Shown: positions 28,201-39,300 of the stretch, piece by piece
Numbering within the stretch: the first letter of the stretch is position 1
How the letters are laid out: every line of letters begins with the position of its first letter
Assembly: GCF_021155765.1 (NCBI RefSeq)
Contig: NC_060110.1
Coordinates: forward strand, 20,730,001-20,794,000
Direction: 5' to 3'
Length of the DNA: 64,000 bases
DNA from: Diprion similis
Taxonomy: Eukaryota; Arthropoda; Insecta; Hymenoptera; Diprionidae
Made by a program: the position numbers and the translations under genes
Notes under the pieces: model-generated
Seen by the model: only the letters and a program-made list of their open reading frames with translations
Databases searched by the model: none
Told to the model about the DNA's origin: nothing

Positions 28201-30159
28201 ATACTGCTGTGAGTATCAGTGAAGATACATTATTGAATAAAGATGTTAATTTCGAATAAAAATCACGGAAACTTGAACAAAGTCCTTATGATTAGTTTTA
28301 CGGGCATTCGGTGTGCTAATTCATCAAAATTTAAGACTGTATGTTGAATTTTACGTGCGGTATCAAATGAACGACTCTTAACTTCTACTGCCTGGATAAA
28401 ATAATTTGCATCATTATTTTTTGAAATAATGAAATTACAAAAAAAAAAAATATAAGTTTATTAAAATTATTAGACGCACAGTAAGAGTAATGATATTGTA
28501 ATTATAAATATTTTATCAAAGTTTATACTGATGTTATTCTTGATGGAAATCGCGAAACCAAATTGAACACGCGTATACGTACATGTATTGTAATATGTAT
28601 GCATGAAATGCCTCTGTATATAACACAGCATAAATCATCATTAACATTGTACGATTTTGTAAATGAAAGTAACTTACGAACCTTAGTGCAGAAAATCTGC
28701 AAAATCCATCGAGATGAAGATGAAATAAAAACGGTTGAAACCGGTATTGATGTACTGGATCATCCGTCGTCTATTTTCGTAATTGTTGAGAAACGCTCTA
28801 TAATCCCCGATATATATATATATATACATATATATGAACATTGCACGTACTTAATAAACTTTAAATGTAAACTCATGGTAAAGTGATGAGTACTTATGAC
28901 ATGGTATAACGATGCCACACATAAATATAATGTAAATTATAATTTTGTACAAATACTACGGGGAACTATTACGCTAAGGTGTTGAAAAAAGGAAAACTAC
29001 ATCATCGTATACGAATCCTTCAGTGTTACTCGGCTGCTTAAATACATGATAATAATTGTTACTACCGTTTAAAGAATTACCAGATAAGAATTGGTCATGA
29101 CGTGTAACTATAGTCGAATCTCGATCATGCCCCACGTGAGGTGATCGGACCAAATTGATCTACAATTTTTAATTTTATCCGATATACTGGTTAGACTATA
29201 ACAATAAAAATACCATCAACTCACCGTTACTAATAAAATAATTTGTACTGTATAAAAACTTATTAGTATTTGTATTTCCCGGAAGAAAAAAAATGTAATG
29301 GAACATTTATTGTAAAACCGTTGCTTCGTGTTGGATAGTAAATTTTGTGCCATTACCACTTGGATAAATTGAATACTTACCTCAGATTCACCTTAAGGTT
29401 TGAAAAAATGAACAGAATGAAAACCAAAACGTTCAATTTCTTATCGGTAACCAGAACTCGAAATTATTTTCAACTTTCCCGTAGCAACGATCAATTTTCT
29501 CCTATTTCACAATTCAACTTTGATCTCTGCGAGTTTTTATGAATATTGTAGCCACACAAACAACTCATAAGCTTCGCTAAACAATGACAAGTGAAACAAA
29601 ATAGTCCGTTCAATTTGGTATTCATTCAGTTTTCTGTGATCCTAGGATCCCATTCCTTCCCCCCTTGTGATTCGTCGCCCCGAGCCACATTACGCACAAG
29701 CTTTACTCTATATTAATCTATATAAGTAGGTTCATAATCAAAATTAGAAAGATACGACTTTTTCGTAATAATGTTTTTCGACCAACCAGTCTGGGGTTTT
29801 ACGATATAGATTACACATAATCCGATTTTATTAACGGTAAATCAATCGCAGAATAAACTAGTCAAAATACTTTATACGCAACTGATGAGTGTTAATTAAA
29901 TTCCTAAAATCTGCATGTTATAGGAAAGTTTCGCAAGGAATTTCGACGGACCTTTTGTTGCCCAGGCGGAGGTGGATCTAGCGGACGAGGAGCTTATAAA
30001 ATGGCCAGAGGAGGTAGCACTCCATGCCATCGATCAAATACGAATAATACTCGATCGCAGCCGACCAACAACAACAATAACGTTCAACAAAGTACGGAGT
30101 TGATACCCCTGAGCGCTGTAACGAATCCTCAAAAAAACGACAAACGAGACCAACTGTAA
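22124..30159 (+). CDS. ATR: Allatotropin (orexin-like) receptor GPCR, 3' part from TM3
   Basis: Class A peptide GPCR whose known insect relatives respond to allatotropin through Gq/calcium at the plasma membrane. Exons: 22124-22271, 22419-22637, 24534-24690, 25990-26102, then either 27474-27601 or 29924-30159. All introns are GT-AG and the phases (1,1,2,1) close without a break. Exon 1 encodes TM3 with the D-R-W variant of the DRY motif (SIDRWYAICFPLKF) and TM4. Exon 2 encodes extracellular loop 2 with its conserved Cys (TQCAP) and TM5 (LYTAPLLFMSIAYWQIVRVLW). Exon 3 encodes the basic end of loop 3 (LRSRRKAAKM) and TM6 with CYFPVHLL. Exon 4 encodes TM7 with NPLIY and ends in NFMSG. D-R-W, the RSRRKAAKML segment and HWLCYANSAVNPLIYNFMSG are typical of allatotropin and orexin receptors. 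TM1, TM2 and the N-terminus are not in the window. The exact ligand is inferred from family resemblance. Confidence 0.9.
22419..22637 (+). CDS. ATR: Allatotropin receptor exon: extracellular loop 2 and TM5
   Basis: The acceptor is TCCAG|AT and the donor T|GTAAGT. The exon holds the loop-2 cysteine expected to pair with TM3 (TQCAPSW), the TM5 proline (YTAPLLF) and the start of loop 3 (WRSDIPGHN). The intron that follows is about 1.9 kb. Confidence 0.9.
24534..24690 (+). CDS. ATR: Allatotropin receptor exon: loop 3 and TM6
   Basis: The acceptor TTTCATTTTTAG precedes TT, which completes the split Phe codon; the donor is CTAAG|GTATAC. After a short variable stretch (SSRGSHVIATTNNPGNLEG) comes the conserved LRSRRKAAKMLVAVVLM and the TM6 C-Y-F-P motif. 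The variable part is where loop 3 differs most between species. Confidence 0.9.
25990..26102 (+). CDS. ATR: Allatotropin receptor exon: TM7
   Basis: The acceptor is ATCCCAG|A and the donor ATGAGCG|GTAAGT. It encodes RYTVELKANQTTKTISLLAH, then HWLCYANSAVNPLIYNFMS, including the TM7 NPxxY motif. It ends one base into a Gly codon, and both downstream terminal exons can complete that codon (GGT or GGA). Confidence 0.92.
27474..27601 (+). CDS. ATR: Allatotropin receptor proximal terminal exon (short tail)
   Basis: The acceptor TTCGTTTCCAG is followed at once by GTAAGTTCC, which reads G-K-F after the split Gly codon. The tail is 42 residues counting that Gly: GKFRQEFRRTFLDC, then a basic, Ser-poor end stopping at TGA (27599-27601). 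GKFR plus E-F-R-R-T-F is the helix 8 start usual in this family, with one Cys (LDC) available for palmitoylation. A polyadenylation signal AATAAA lies at 28236-28241. The exon start is also a perfect 5' splice consensus, discussed as a finding. Alternative use with the exon at 29924 is inferred from matching phase and sequence. Confidence 0.82.
27602..29923 (+). other. 3' UTR of the short isoform and intron before the distal exon
   Basis: AT-rich, without recognised coding exons. It contains AATAAA signals at 28236 and 28853 and a TA repeat at 28810-28835. If the distal exon is used, this stretch is intron; if the proximal exon is used, its first part is 3' UTR. A 107-codon frame at 28563-28886 begins at TTG and is not recognised. 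Confidence 0.6.
28810..28835. repeat. TA microsatellite
   Basis: An uninterrupted TA run broken by one C. It lies in the presumed 3' UTR or intron of the receptor gene. Confidence 0.8.
29924..30159 (+). CDS. ATR: Allatotropin receptor distal terminal exon (long tail)
   Basis: The acceptor TGTTATAG is followed by GAAAGTTTCGC, which completes the split codon as GGA and reads GKFRKEFRRTFCCPGGGG, a clear duplicate of the proximal exon's GKFRQEFRRTF. The tail is 78 residues counting the Gly. It has a Cys pair (FCCPG) suited to palmitoylation, a Gly-rich linker, an Asn-rich run and several Ser/Thr (QSTELIPLSAVTNPQ), then the stop TAA at 30157-30159. AATAAA occurs at 30171-30176, which is very close to the stop, so the working poly(A) site may be later. 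That it is a true alternative last exon is inferred from phase and homology. Confidence 0.85.
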
Positions 30160-30345
30160 TTTTCATCTATAATAAAATCGGAAATCCATCAAGAGTACCT
30201 ACTGTGCAGTGTGTAGCGACGAATATCCAAAGCAGAAAATCAGGCTAGGGAACTATAAATTTAAATTTGATGATTTAAGGTGTAGTGTAGCATATTTTTA
30301 GGGCCTGTCTACAAAGGGATTGGTCAAATAATCGTTGAAATGAAC

Positions 30346-31071
30346 CTAGTCAGGATTTTTCAAAAATCGATTTTTTTTTTTATTTAATTTTCGTAATGTA
30401 TGTACATCAGTACATACATTCGATATATGCACAGAAAATTTCCTGTCGATCCGACTAATATTCTCAAAGTTGCGCGCACATTTGCAAAGATGCCCCGGAG
30501 CGTTTGAAGGTTCTTGTGAAACTTTGAACGCGTTTTTCTCAAAAATGTGTTTTTAAAGTCGGTGAGCAAGATTTCTCGGAATCGGCTAAATCAATCAGTC
30601 TCAAATTTTTACACAAGCTTTATGAATATATTATTTAGTCCCTGATCGAAGGTTTTTTCTCGCCAATCAATATTTTCCATTTTATAAACAAATCGAGGCG
30701 ATAATTTTTATGGAAAATCGAATTTTTTATATTTTGAGAAGCCGCCGTTTTGTTAAAATTTAATATTTTGCTTATTCCTTCGATTACAAACCAGATAATA
30801 CCTTATATTAACTAAATCCTTGTTGATTTTTCATTTCGGATTATGCAGTCCAGAGATATCTTTCTCATCGCAAGACGCCTTTTTTAGAGATGCCCCCGGA
30901 GGTCGACTATAGCAGCTTTAAAGATAGTTTTTTCTGTTAAGTAAAAAGTATCAGAATGAAGTTCAATGTTACTACAATATGGAGAGGTCTAGTTTTCTAT
31001 ATTAATAAATTGAAATGTCTCTTCATAAAAAATCTTTGAAAAATCGCAATTTTCGGCCACTTGACTAGGTA
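30346..31071. mobile_element. Possible decayed DNA transposon relic
   Basis: ACCTAGTCA at the left (about 30344-30352) recurs inverted at the right (TGACTAGGT, about 31062-31070), and both ends carry GATTTTTCAAA in matching orientation further in. The inside has two related lines (GATGCCCCGGAG and GATGCCCCCGGAGG) and no coding frame. Mismatches are many and no target duplication was found, so this is tentative. Confidence 0.28.
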
Positions 31072-32230
31072 TAAGCCATAATACTGAATGATGAATCCCT
31101 TTGAAGTAATGTGAACAGCAAGACGCAAATATTCCACCGGTTTCAGAACAAGAAAATGATCACCAAAAGGCGTTGAATACATGAATTACCTAAAATTTCC
31201 AGTTAATAAAATAGTTTTATTTTCTTTCTACCGTTCAACCAGATTTTTTAATTATTTTCACGTGTTAAATGATCATACCATAATATTCTCTGCCGTATTT
31301 CGGTTCAATTAAAATAAATATCTGTATCGCTTTGTCCACAAACGTAACGGTTTATAATTTACAGCTTGCATATTTGATTTATTACCGGAATTTACGCTGA
31401 TTAAAGCTGTAAGTTATTGGGATTTAACCTATGAAATCAATTTTTGAGACTCTAATAAAATTCCACATCTAAAGCTACCACCTTTCCTGATTTCTCAACG
31501 AATTTTCCAGCTCTAGATACTCAGTCTCTGATTTAACACACAGTCAATAAATTTTTGTGGCAATCGGGTCTTTGTACAGACTCGTTTGCTGGTGTTAGTC
31601 GATTTCCAATTACAGGAAAAATTTATTCAATTTGCGTTAGACGAGAGGCTGAGACTCTAGTATAAATACTGGTTTATCTGGATTTACATTCGTATACACA
31701 CCATATTATATGTATAAAGATATTCAAAAAATTTTTACATTTGTCATTTAAATGTATCACCCAATCGAAACATTCCTGAACGCTTAATAAGATGAAGATA
31801 AATCTTTAACATGAATACAGTATATTCATAGGTATATTATATTTCATATAAGCGATTCAAAAAACTCTCTCTTATCGGCCAACATTGGCAGTTTACGTAT
31901 CATTGCGGAATTTAAGTTCGCTACGAAAACGCCGATCAGATTGCTTGATACGGCCTGAACAGTAAAATTTGGATTTTGGATTGTCTTGGTGGTAAGTGAC
32001 TAGAGCCCCATGAGATTCGCAACATACCTTGAAAGTTATCTATGATTATTGGCGGAGGTCGATCAGAAATGAAACTATTAATCTGGAAGCCTATTTCTAA
32101 AAAATACTTTATAGTGATATACTTTATATTATTTGTTTATTTATTGCGACTGGTTAGTATCGTGATTGCTTGATCCACTGCAATTTAAACATGAATGAAT
32201 TGTGGTAATTGGAAAGAAATTTAACAAGCA

Positions 32231-32267
32231 GATATATATATATATATATATATACATATATATATTA
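32231..32267. repeat. TA microsatellite
   Basis: A TA-dinucleotide run with a single C interruption, in intergenic DNA. Confidence 0.85.
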
Positions 32268-34726
32268 CGATACAAAAAATTGGAATTATTAAATTAAAGT
32301 GCAGGAGATGTAAGTATTGCCAGAGTATTTAATTTCAGCCTCAACACATTTATAATTAATTTAAATAAATTTGTTATTTCAATCATTTTTTAGCAGTATA
32401 AAATTAACATTTTTTTCTGCAAATACAACATACGGTATACACATATATAGGTACCTATATACATACATATATATACCTTTATAAGATAGAAAATATAAAC
32501 GTAAAACATAGGAATTGTCGCGTATCATTTCTATAAAACGGAAAGCAAACTAAAAATAAAAATAACTGTCAAATTAATGTAATCGATTCTGTTTGTTTTC
32601 ATTTATCTTTTTTTTCACGAGACGTTTACTTGCCCCTTTAAACCTATACATGATTTCTTATAGTCCTTATACGAGGAATAAATAAGTTAAGTATTAGTTA
32701 ACATTTGTGTAAAATTCAACTTGCATAACAAATATGTTAGTAAGTATATTAAACGAAGAGATGCGGCGTAAGAACGAATATTTCAATCAAGCTGTTAGCT
32801 GATAATAAATGCTTAATAAACTCGTAAAATCGTTTCACTATGTATCATTAATTGCACCGCCGTATACCTCTCTACGAAAGAAATCAATCAAAATATAATA
32901 CTGAATTTTTCAACAGAATACGTACACTCCAACAAGAGATATTTTTCAATGAGCGGTACGAAACAAGATAATTAATGTTTTTAAATATTCTGTAACCAAA
33001 CACTTTGTCCAAAACCAGCATGAAATTATGTATGTACAAACTGCAACGCGCAGTCCTTTTCTTTTCAAGTATATAACACATTTTCTTTAAACAATTTTCA
33101 TAAAATGATTACTCCGAAATATTAAATCATGTACATAATACTAAATTGTTGATATATTCCTGGTTTGGATCAAAATGGACTAATTATAGAATACTCCTAT
33201 CAAGTTTCAGAAATTCTCGATAAATAATGCGATAATACTCCTATGTGAATTTACGAGACTGTACAGTTCCTTAAAAGATTTAATTATTTAACGTAGGAAC
33301 CTTTTTAATAACAATTTTTCATGTCCCTACCATACCACATAAATTTAAAATCGTTGAAATGGTCAGTACGTATCATACAAAGTGAAGTTAGCTCGTTTTT
33401 TCGCGAAAGAGGGTAAAAACTTTTTGTAATATGTGAGAAAAGAGAAAATCAGTTATGAAATTCGATAACAAATGTGTCAAGCATTCACCAGGCTCATCAT
33501 TTTCTCACAATTCTAGAGATATACATAGTCAGATATAATTCTTATCAATGATTGATAATTATAAGGATGTTTAATTAACGTAGAATAATCATTTCCCTGT
33601 TTACCCAAAAGGGTTGTATTTTTTCATGGCAGATGAGTCAAGTTATTATTTCTTTGATACATACAAATATCTTAGTGTCTCAAAGCACAAATTCACATTC
33701 ACCCATATAACTTCACAATCATTCGATTTCGATCTTACTTGCTCTGTTACCCAGAACTCTGATATTTTTTATAAAACACATACTAGTTATAATTCTGTCA
33801 TTCGTATTTGAAGGTATGAAAATTATTGCATTCGGGAAAAACACCGTGGACATAAAGAATGTATTATAGCTCCTTGCATAAGTCTAGCCTAGTACTACTA
33901 TTAATAATAACAAGATTACACTGCAACAATTTGATGATGGATTTTTTTTATGTACAGGAAAGCGCGGCCAAATCCACGAGAGCTTTCATTGGATTGAATT
34001 TTTAGTTTCTTCCAAATTGGGAATTATTTTATCCTTCAGTTCGTTCATTTTTCGTTTTCTCAACTATGCTGATTCAGGAACAAGGTAAGATTATTGCATT
34101 ACTTTTTCACATAGGTACTAAAAATTACTAAATTTAAATCGAACGCAATTTATCCTGCAATACAGGTTGTGATAACATTGAGAAATAAAAATAAATCTTG
34201 TAACCATACAACTATTACAATTACATCGATAAATTCACCAAGAGTTTGTATGCATTCATTACTAAAACGGAAAAACGTACCTCGTGGTAATAAAACATTT
34301 GTATGATTCTACATGATTATAGAAGAGCAATACTTTTACATTTATCCGAAATAATTCTTCTAAAGATTTTAAATACAGCGACGTCTTAAGCAAAAGGCGG
34401 TTTAAGTGAAATGAAAAGTTTTTATTACACACTTTAAGTATCCACAAGCGGCTTGGACTATTTTACAATTTCGCGATCATCTTTTTCTTATTCGCTTATA
34501 CAAACTGAATAATTACAATACAAATGTTACATTTGTATGCGTTATCTATTAATTTGTGATTCTATTTATCATAATTTATCTATCTCCTTTTTTTCTGATT
34601 TTTATGATTTTATCTTTTTTTAATAATATATATATATTCATAAGTGGCCACTCAACTGTTACATAAGCACGTCAGATGGGTAGAAAGCGTCGGAATCAAA
34701 GTATAGACCAAACAAGCCTGTCCATT

Positions 34727-34865
34727 TTAACCCTTTTAGTCACAGAAGCCACTACAGTGGCACCCTATTTGTTCTTTTTTTTTATCATTTTTTTTAATAT
34801 CCCATGCAAAATCCTGAATGTTTTTGCATTATCAGATAACTGAATTGCGTGACTGAAAGTGTTGA
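34727..34865. mobile_element. piggyBac-type MITE, copy 2
   Basis: Begins TTAACCCTTTTAGTCACAGA and ends ACTGAAAGTGTTGA, the same ends as copy 1 at 1533 with a few changes. It shares the AGTCACAGAAGCCA start, an AGTGG(T/C)ACC block, a T-rich centre and AAAATCCTGAAT / CTGAAT near the right end. The right TTAA has decayed to TTGA, so this copy looks older. The CCCTTT start is typical of piggyBac-like ends. Confidence 0.68.
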
Positions 34866-35031
34866 ATGATATTTTTGACTTGTAGAGAAAGATATATTAT
34901 ATTACCAGCTTATGAATTCAAAAAATCTCTACTTTTCTGATAATCAGTATGTGATGGTCAGTGTATTTTGTATTATTGATCTTAAAAACTTGAAACATAT
35001 TCAAACTTATAAAAATCATTCATAATTACGT

Positions 35032-35037
35032 TTTATT
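35032..35037 (-). terminator. Candidate poly(A) signal of barentsz
   Basis: TTTATT on the + strand is AATAAA on the minus strand, about 600 bp past the barentsz stop codon. No closer canonical hexamer was seen. Cleavage here is not shown by the sequence. Confidence 0.35.
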
Positions 35038-35639
35038 TGATTGAATTGAGGAAATTAGAAGACGATCTGAAGCACGGGGAAGACCTAGAAAAATGTTGTG
35101 CCAAAACAAGGGAAAGAGTAGCTAACAAAATAAGAACGTGCTGATATAACACTGGACCAGCCAGATAGACAAAGTTAAAGTTATAACTTTAATGAAAAAG
35201 AATTTCATCCCATGAGGCTTTTACAGTGCAATTAATTATGCGCAATGTGAGTATAGAACTGAAATTGAAACTGGCTGATACTAACACCAGATAATCAGTC
35301 AAAATGCAGATAATACGAAATTATCCTTTTACTTTGCAAGCGACTAACTAAACTGGCGAAATACGGATACCACCCCAGGTTAGTAGTAACATAACATAAC
35401 ATGTACACTAGTCGACGGCTGATGCACGATAAATTAGCGATTAGCGATAAATTATTCGCTTTATCGCAATTTTGAAATCCTCCAAGATATTTTCACTTTT
35501 TCTAATGATCATCACTTGGTGGTTATATTTCCATGACATTCAATGACAATAACAGTTTCATTAACGTATTCATGTCGTATTAACTCACGATTATGGTAAA
35601 TTGGAAATCGTAGGTGATAAAAAAGCTAAGTATAAATAA

Positions 35640-36305
35640 CTAGGCAGCAGCTTCCTCGACCACGGGACTCTCAATCACCTTATTTTCTATTTTCGGCAAT
35701 TCAGGCTCTGTAGTATTAACTGTCACTTGTTCAGCAGCTTTGTTAGTTATGACATCGTCACTTTCCGAAACACGTTGTTGTTCTTGCGGCTGCTCTTGTT
35801 CTTGTTGCTGCTCTTGTTCTTGTTCATTTTCTTGCTGTTGCTCCTTCATTACGACCACGTCTAAGCTGATCTTCAATTCGTTTGGAGTTTCGGAAATATT
35901 GGTCATTTCAGAATTTGATATTACATCCTTGTCTTCATTGTCCGCGCAATTTGCTCCAACTTCAGTGGTATCATTAACCGCAAAGTGATCAGTGGGTATC
36001 TGCTTCTCTATCTGATTTCCAGCACACTGTGCCTGTATGAATTTCCCATCACCTTCCGCCAAGTTATTCTTACCTTCCGTATTTGTTCTTTGCATACCGC
36101 CGCCTGGAACCGGAAGGCTTTGTTGCTGTGTTGTTCTACCTCTACCTCGACTAGTCATATGTTGCTGATTGTCAGGCGGCGGAAGAATAGGAATTGCAGC
36201 CTTTGGTCGTCTCATAGGAACTGCATGCTGTTGTTGTTGAGCTGGACTATAGTAGGTACAACCCTGTGGCTGAAAAAGTTCTTGAGGCGGCGGCGGCCCT
36301 TGCGG
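35640..36305 (-). CDS. btz: Barentsz last exon: TYYSPAQQQ motif and Q/E-rich tail
   Basis: Encodes residues 598-818. It opens with a Pro-rich stretch, the conserved CTYYSPAQQQ and RRPKAAIPILPPP, then an RGRGR patch. It ends in a low-complexity Glu/Gln segment (EQEQEQQQEQEQPQEQQ) and an acidic tail. The Q/E run is longer than anything I recall in the vertebrate protein and probably varies in length between individuals. Confidence 0.93.
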   Translation of the reverse strand, partial: PQGPPPPQELFQPQGCTYYSPAQQQQHAVPMRRPKAAIPILPPPDNQQHMTSRGRGRTTQQQSLPVPGGGMQRTNTEGKNNLAEGDGKFIQAQCAGNQIEKQIPTDHFAVNDTTEVGANCADNEDKDVISNSEMTNISETPNELKISLDVVVMKEQQQENEQEQEQQQEQEQPQEQQRVSESDDVITNKAAEQVTVNTTEPELPKIENKVIESPVVEEAAA

Positions 36306-39300
36306 CTGAAAACAGAAGTATTGGTTTCATTCAATCACTCAGTCGTGACTAGGGTATTAGAAGATACGATAATTTCAAAAATTTCTTCGCTCATTGCAGA
36401 ACATTTCAGAAAATGACTGCTAATAAAACTAGCCGTTATCTACCAACCTGTACAGGCGGACTGAATCCTTGATATCCTTGGAAGTTAGGTTGAAAGGCAG
36501 GCCCGTTCGGTCCCTGCACGTAGTTGATCATACTGGGAGGTGCACCCTGAGGTGGTAAGAACTGAGGAGAAGGTACCAAAAATGGAGGGGGAGCAAAACT
36601 TGCTGGTTGACCTCCTGGAGGCAAGGGAAGGACTGGTTGTCCAGCTAGAGGAGCTGCCGGTGTTGCTACTGGCGGAGCCTGTTCAAAGTGACCTGGAGGA
36701 TATCCTGAAATCGTAGAAAAAGCTTTTGTAAGTAACCATTCACAATTATTTAGTGATTGAAAAGTAGGCAGCTGATGTTTCATCATCCGATCCAAAAATT
36801 CATGAAACTCGTAAGTGCATGCTATTTCACACATTTTTTGAATAATTGGCTATTTATTAAAGTAATCCAAGTTTTGTACTACATACACAAAATATTTTAC
36901 ACAAATGAAAGAAAAGCCTTATGAGAAAAGCGTTTTTAATTATGAAAAAGAAAGCAAATATCATAGGGTGCGTAGGGAATCTCAAGACTTGCACTACGAA
37001 TTTATGATTAGCAATATAAATACTTATTTTGAAGAACAATGCAGAGATGAGGTATACCTATTTCTTGTACTTATGTGGCTAAAAGCTAAAAAATACAAGC
37101 GACACAAAAAACTATAACTAAAGGTAGTTTGCTGAAACTTGTCCATCATTCAGTTTCTAAAATATCATTAAAGTCAGAGAAGCAGTAAGTACAATGATGT
37201 TGCAAACTCGTTAAAAGTGCATTGAACATGTAATTGTCAGATGATCTGCGAATCAATGAACAGCATCAATCAACTAGAGCAATAGTTAAGTCGAGCACAC
37301 GATACTACTCAATCTTTTTGTCAATCTTACCTTGGGAATCTAGAACGCCTCTTGAATTTCCAGCTAAGAACATGTGAATACAAATGTTAATAGTAAAAGT
37401 AAAAGTAAAGTTTATAGAAAAAAAATTCTTCAAAAAACCCAGCAGTACTCTATTTTTAAATAAATTTCATTAAAATATACAATTAGTCTACGGTCTGCAC
37501 GTCACGTTCACACATTCGGAATAAAGTGCTGCAGAAAATACGTGTTAAATAGTCGGTGCATTGATGAGAAAATATTTGGGCGAGGCTACGTTATAAAGTC
37601 TTAATAAAGCGAATGATTTTGACTGCTTAAATACCTTGTGGGTAATAGCCATGTTGACCATGCTGAGGCTGGTAGCCTTGCTGTCCAGGACCTTCTGGAA
37701 CTGGTGGACGCTGGCGTAGGCTCGAATACCGTTTAGGTCTGTTACCGGCTGCGTCATGCTGCTGTTGGCGAGCTGATTGCTGCTGTGGCAGCTGCTGCTG
37801 TTGCTGTGGTTGCTGGTGCTGTTGTTGAATACGTGGAGGAATCGTACCGGGGCGAACTTGACCTGGAGATTGAGCATAAAAATTTTCTGTAATGACAAAA
37901 AATAAGCTGTTAGAAAAGAATTACAAGTCAGGATGCTCATTGATTATTTCGTCAGACAAGCATAAAAACTCACTGTTCTGTCTGTTGCTCTGTTGAAAAG
38001 ATCCTCCGTCATTGACATTCATTTGTTTCATATCGTTAATCAGATGGTGATCGTCGATGTGGTTATTGTCAGCATTATTTCGCCTATTATCAAGAAGAAC
38101 TGAGCCAGATCCACGACCTTTAGCTTTATAATCCAATCTGTTTGATCCTGCATTGTTAGTGTTACCACTCGCTTTGAATCCCCGACCTCTGGCTCTACTG
38201 GCTGCCAAACTTACACTCTCCTGAACCTGCCTTTTGTTCGAATCACGAGGCGAGGATTTGTGATTCATTAATTTGTCTGCATCCCCGCCACCGCCGCTTC
38301 TATTAGGACTTTGACTATGCGAATTCTGTGTCAATTCCTTCTTCCAAGCTGGATTTGTCGGCTCGTTGGGTGTCTTATTTTCGTTTCTGCAATAAAACAT
38401 TGACGTTGAATTGATGAGTATTTTACATTTACACTTTCTAAAATACTTTGCTAATGGCATCGTATTTTTATTTTTTTTTCTCATACTCACACTGGTGCGG
38501 AATTATTCGTAGGAACAGGCTTCGAGTTTGGAGACTCATGCTGCGGCTGAAGAGGTGGGAAATTTCCTGCTTTAGGTTGAGACTTATTTTTGTTGCTATA
38601 CCAAGCCGAAGAAATAACTGGTTCTTCTGGTGTGGTTGACCCGTCATCCTGTGAACCAAACACATCTGCGTTAGAGACTACATACACTTTTGTTGAACTG
38701 TGAAAATTTGGGCTTGGAATTAGTCTATTTGAACCTGAAACTAATTGATTGTTTAAACATTAACTAATACTAAGGAGCCAGCTGGTACATAGTGACCTGT
38801 TTTCTAATTAAATCGAAGCAATACAACAGAAATAAATTCTCACTTTATTATTGCCACCACTTAATGCAGGAAACTCTTCTCCACTTCGGTTTGTTTTTCT
38901 AGTGCCACCTCGACCAACTGAAGGAGGACCACCTGGCTTTCCATATGCATCTTCATCCTCCCAGTTTCGCGTGTACTTGTTTGGACCACGACTATTATTA
39001 GAATAAAGATAAGTTAGCCGAGTACCGTAACTGATACCTTTACACAAAGTTGATACTGATGGTTTAAGAGTAAATGTGGTGGAAAAAATCTTGTTTTCGC
39101 AGACAGTAACCAGACATTTGTTTGTGGTGCAATCAATATTTCTCGTTTGAACTTTTTTTAATTCTTTAATTGTCTTACAATTAGCTGCCAATGCTGACAA
39201 TATCTTGCTGAATAACAAGTCTCTCTAAGACTTGGTGGTAAGAAATGTTAGTCTGTACATAATTCTAAATTTCAGTAATGGTAATTGAAGTCATTTTACC

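Larger units (their letters stand above)
30160..35639. other. Non-coding stretch between receptor and barentsz
   Basis: AT-rich DNA with stops in all frames and no recognised gene. It holds the receptor's distal 3' end, a possible DNA-element relic at 30346-31071, a TA repeat at 32231-32267 and MITE copy 2 at 34727-34865. A TTTATT at 35032-35037 reads AATAAA on the minus strand and could serve as the barentsz poly(A) signal, giving a 3' UTR of about 600 bp. At 35050-35110 a short + strand stretch reads RRSEARGRPRKML, which resembles the basic tail of some retroelement proteins, but it is too short to call. Confidence 0.55.

Noticed and set aside
28563..28886. 107-codon frame between the two receptor terminal exons
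   Set aside because: Starts at TTG, ends in sequence translated from a TA repeat, and has no known motif; likely UTR or intron.
35050..35110. RRSEARGRPRKML-like peptide as a retroelement remnant
   Set aside because: Only about 20 codons before a stop, with no reverse transcriptase or integrase motif nearby.
35740..35988. Cys/Ser-rich + strand frame
   Set aside because: It is the antisense of the Gln/Glu-rich tail of barentsz; CAA/CAG/GAA codons read backwards give Cys and Ser runs.
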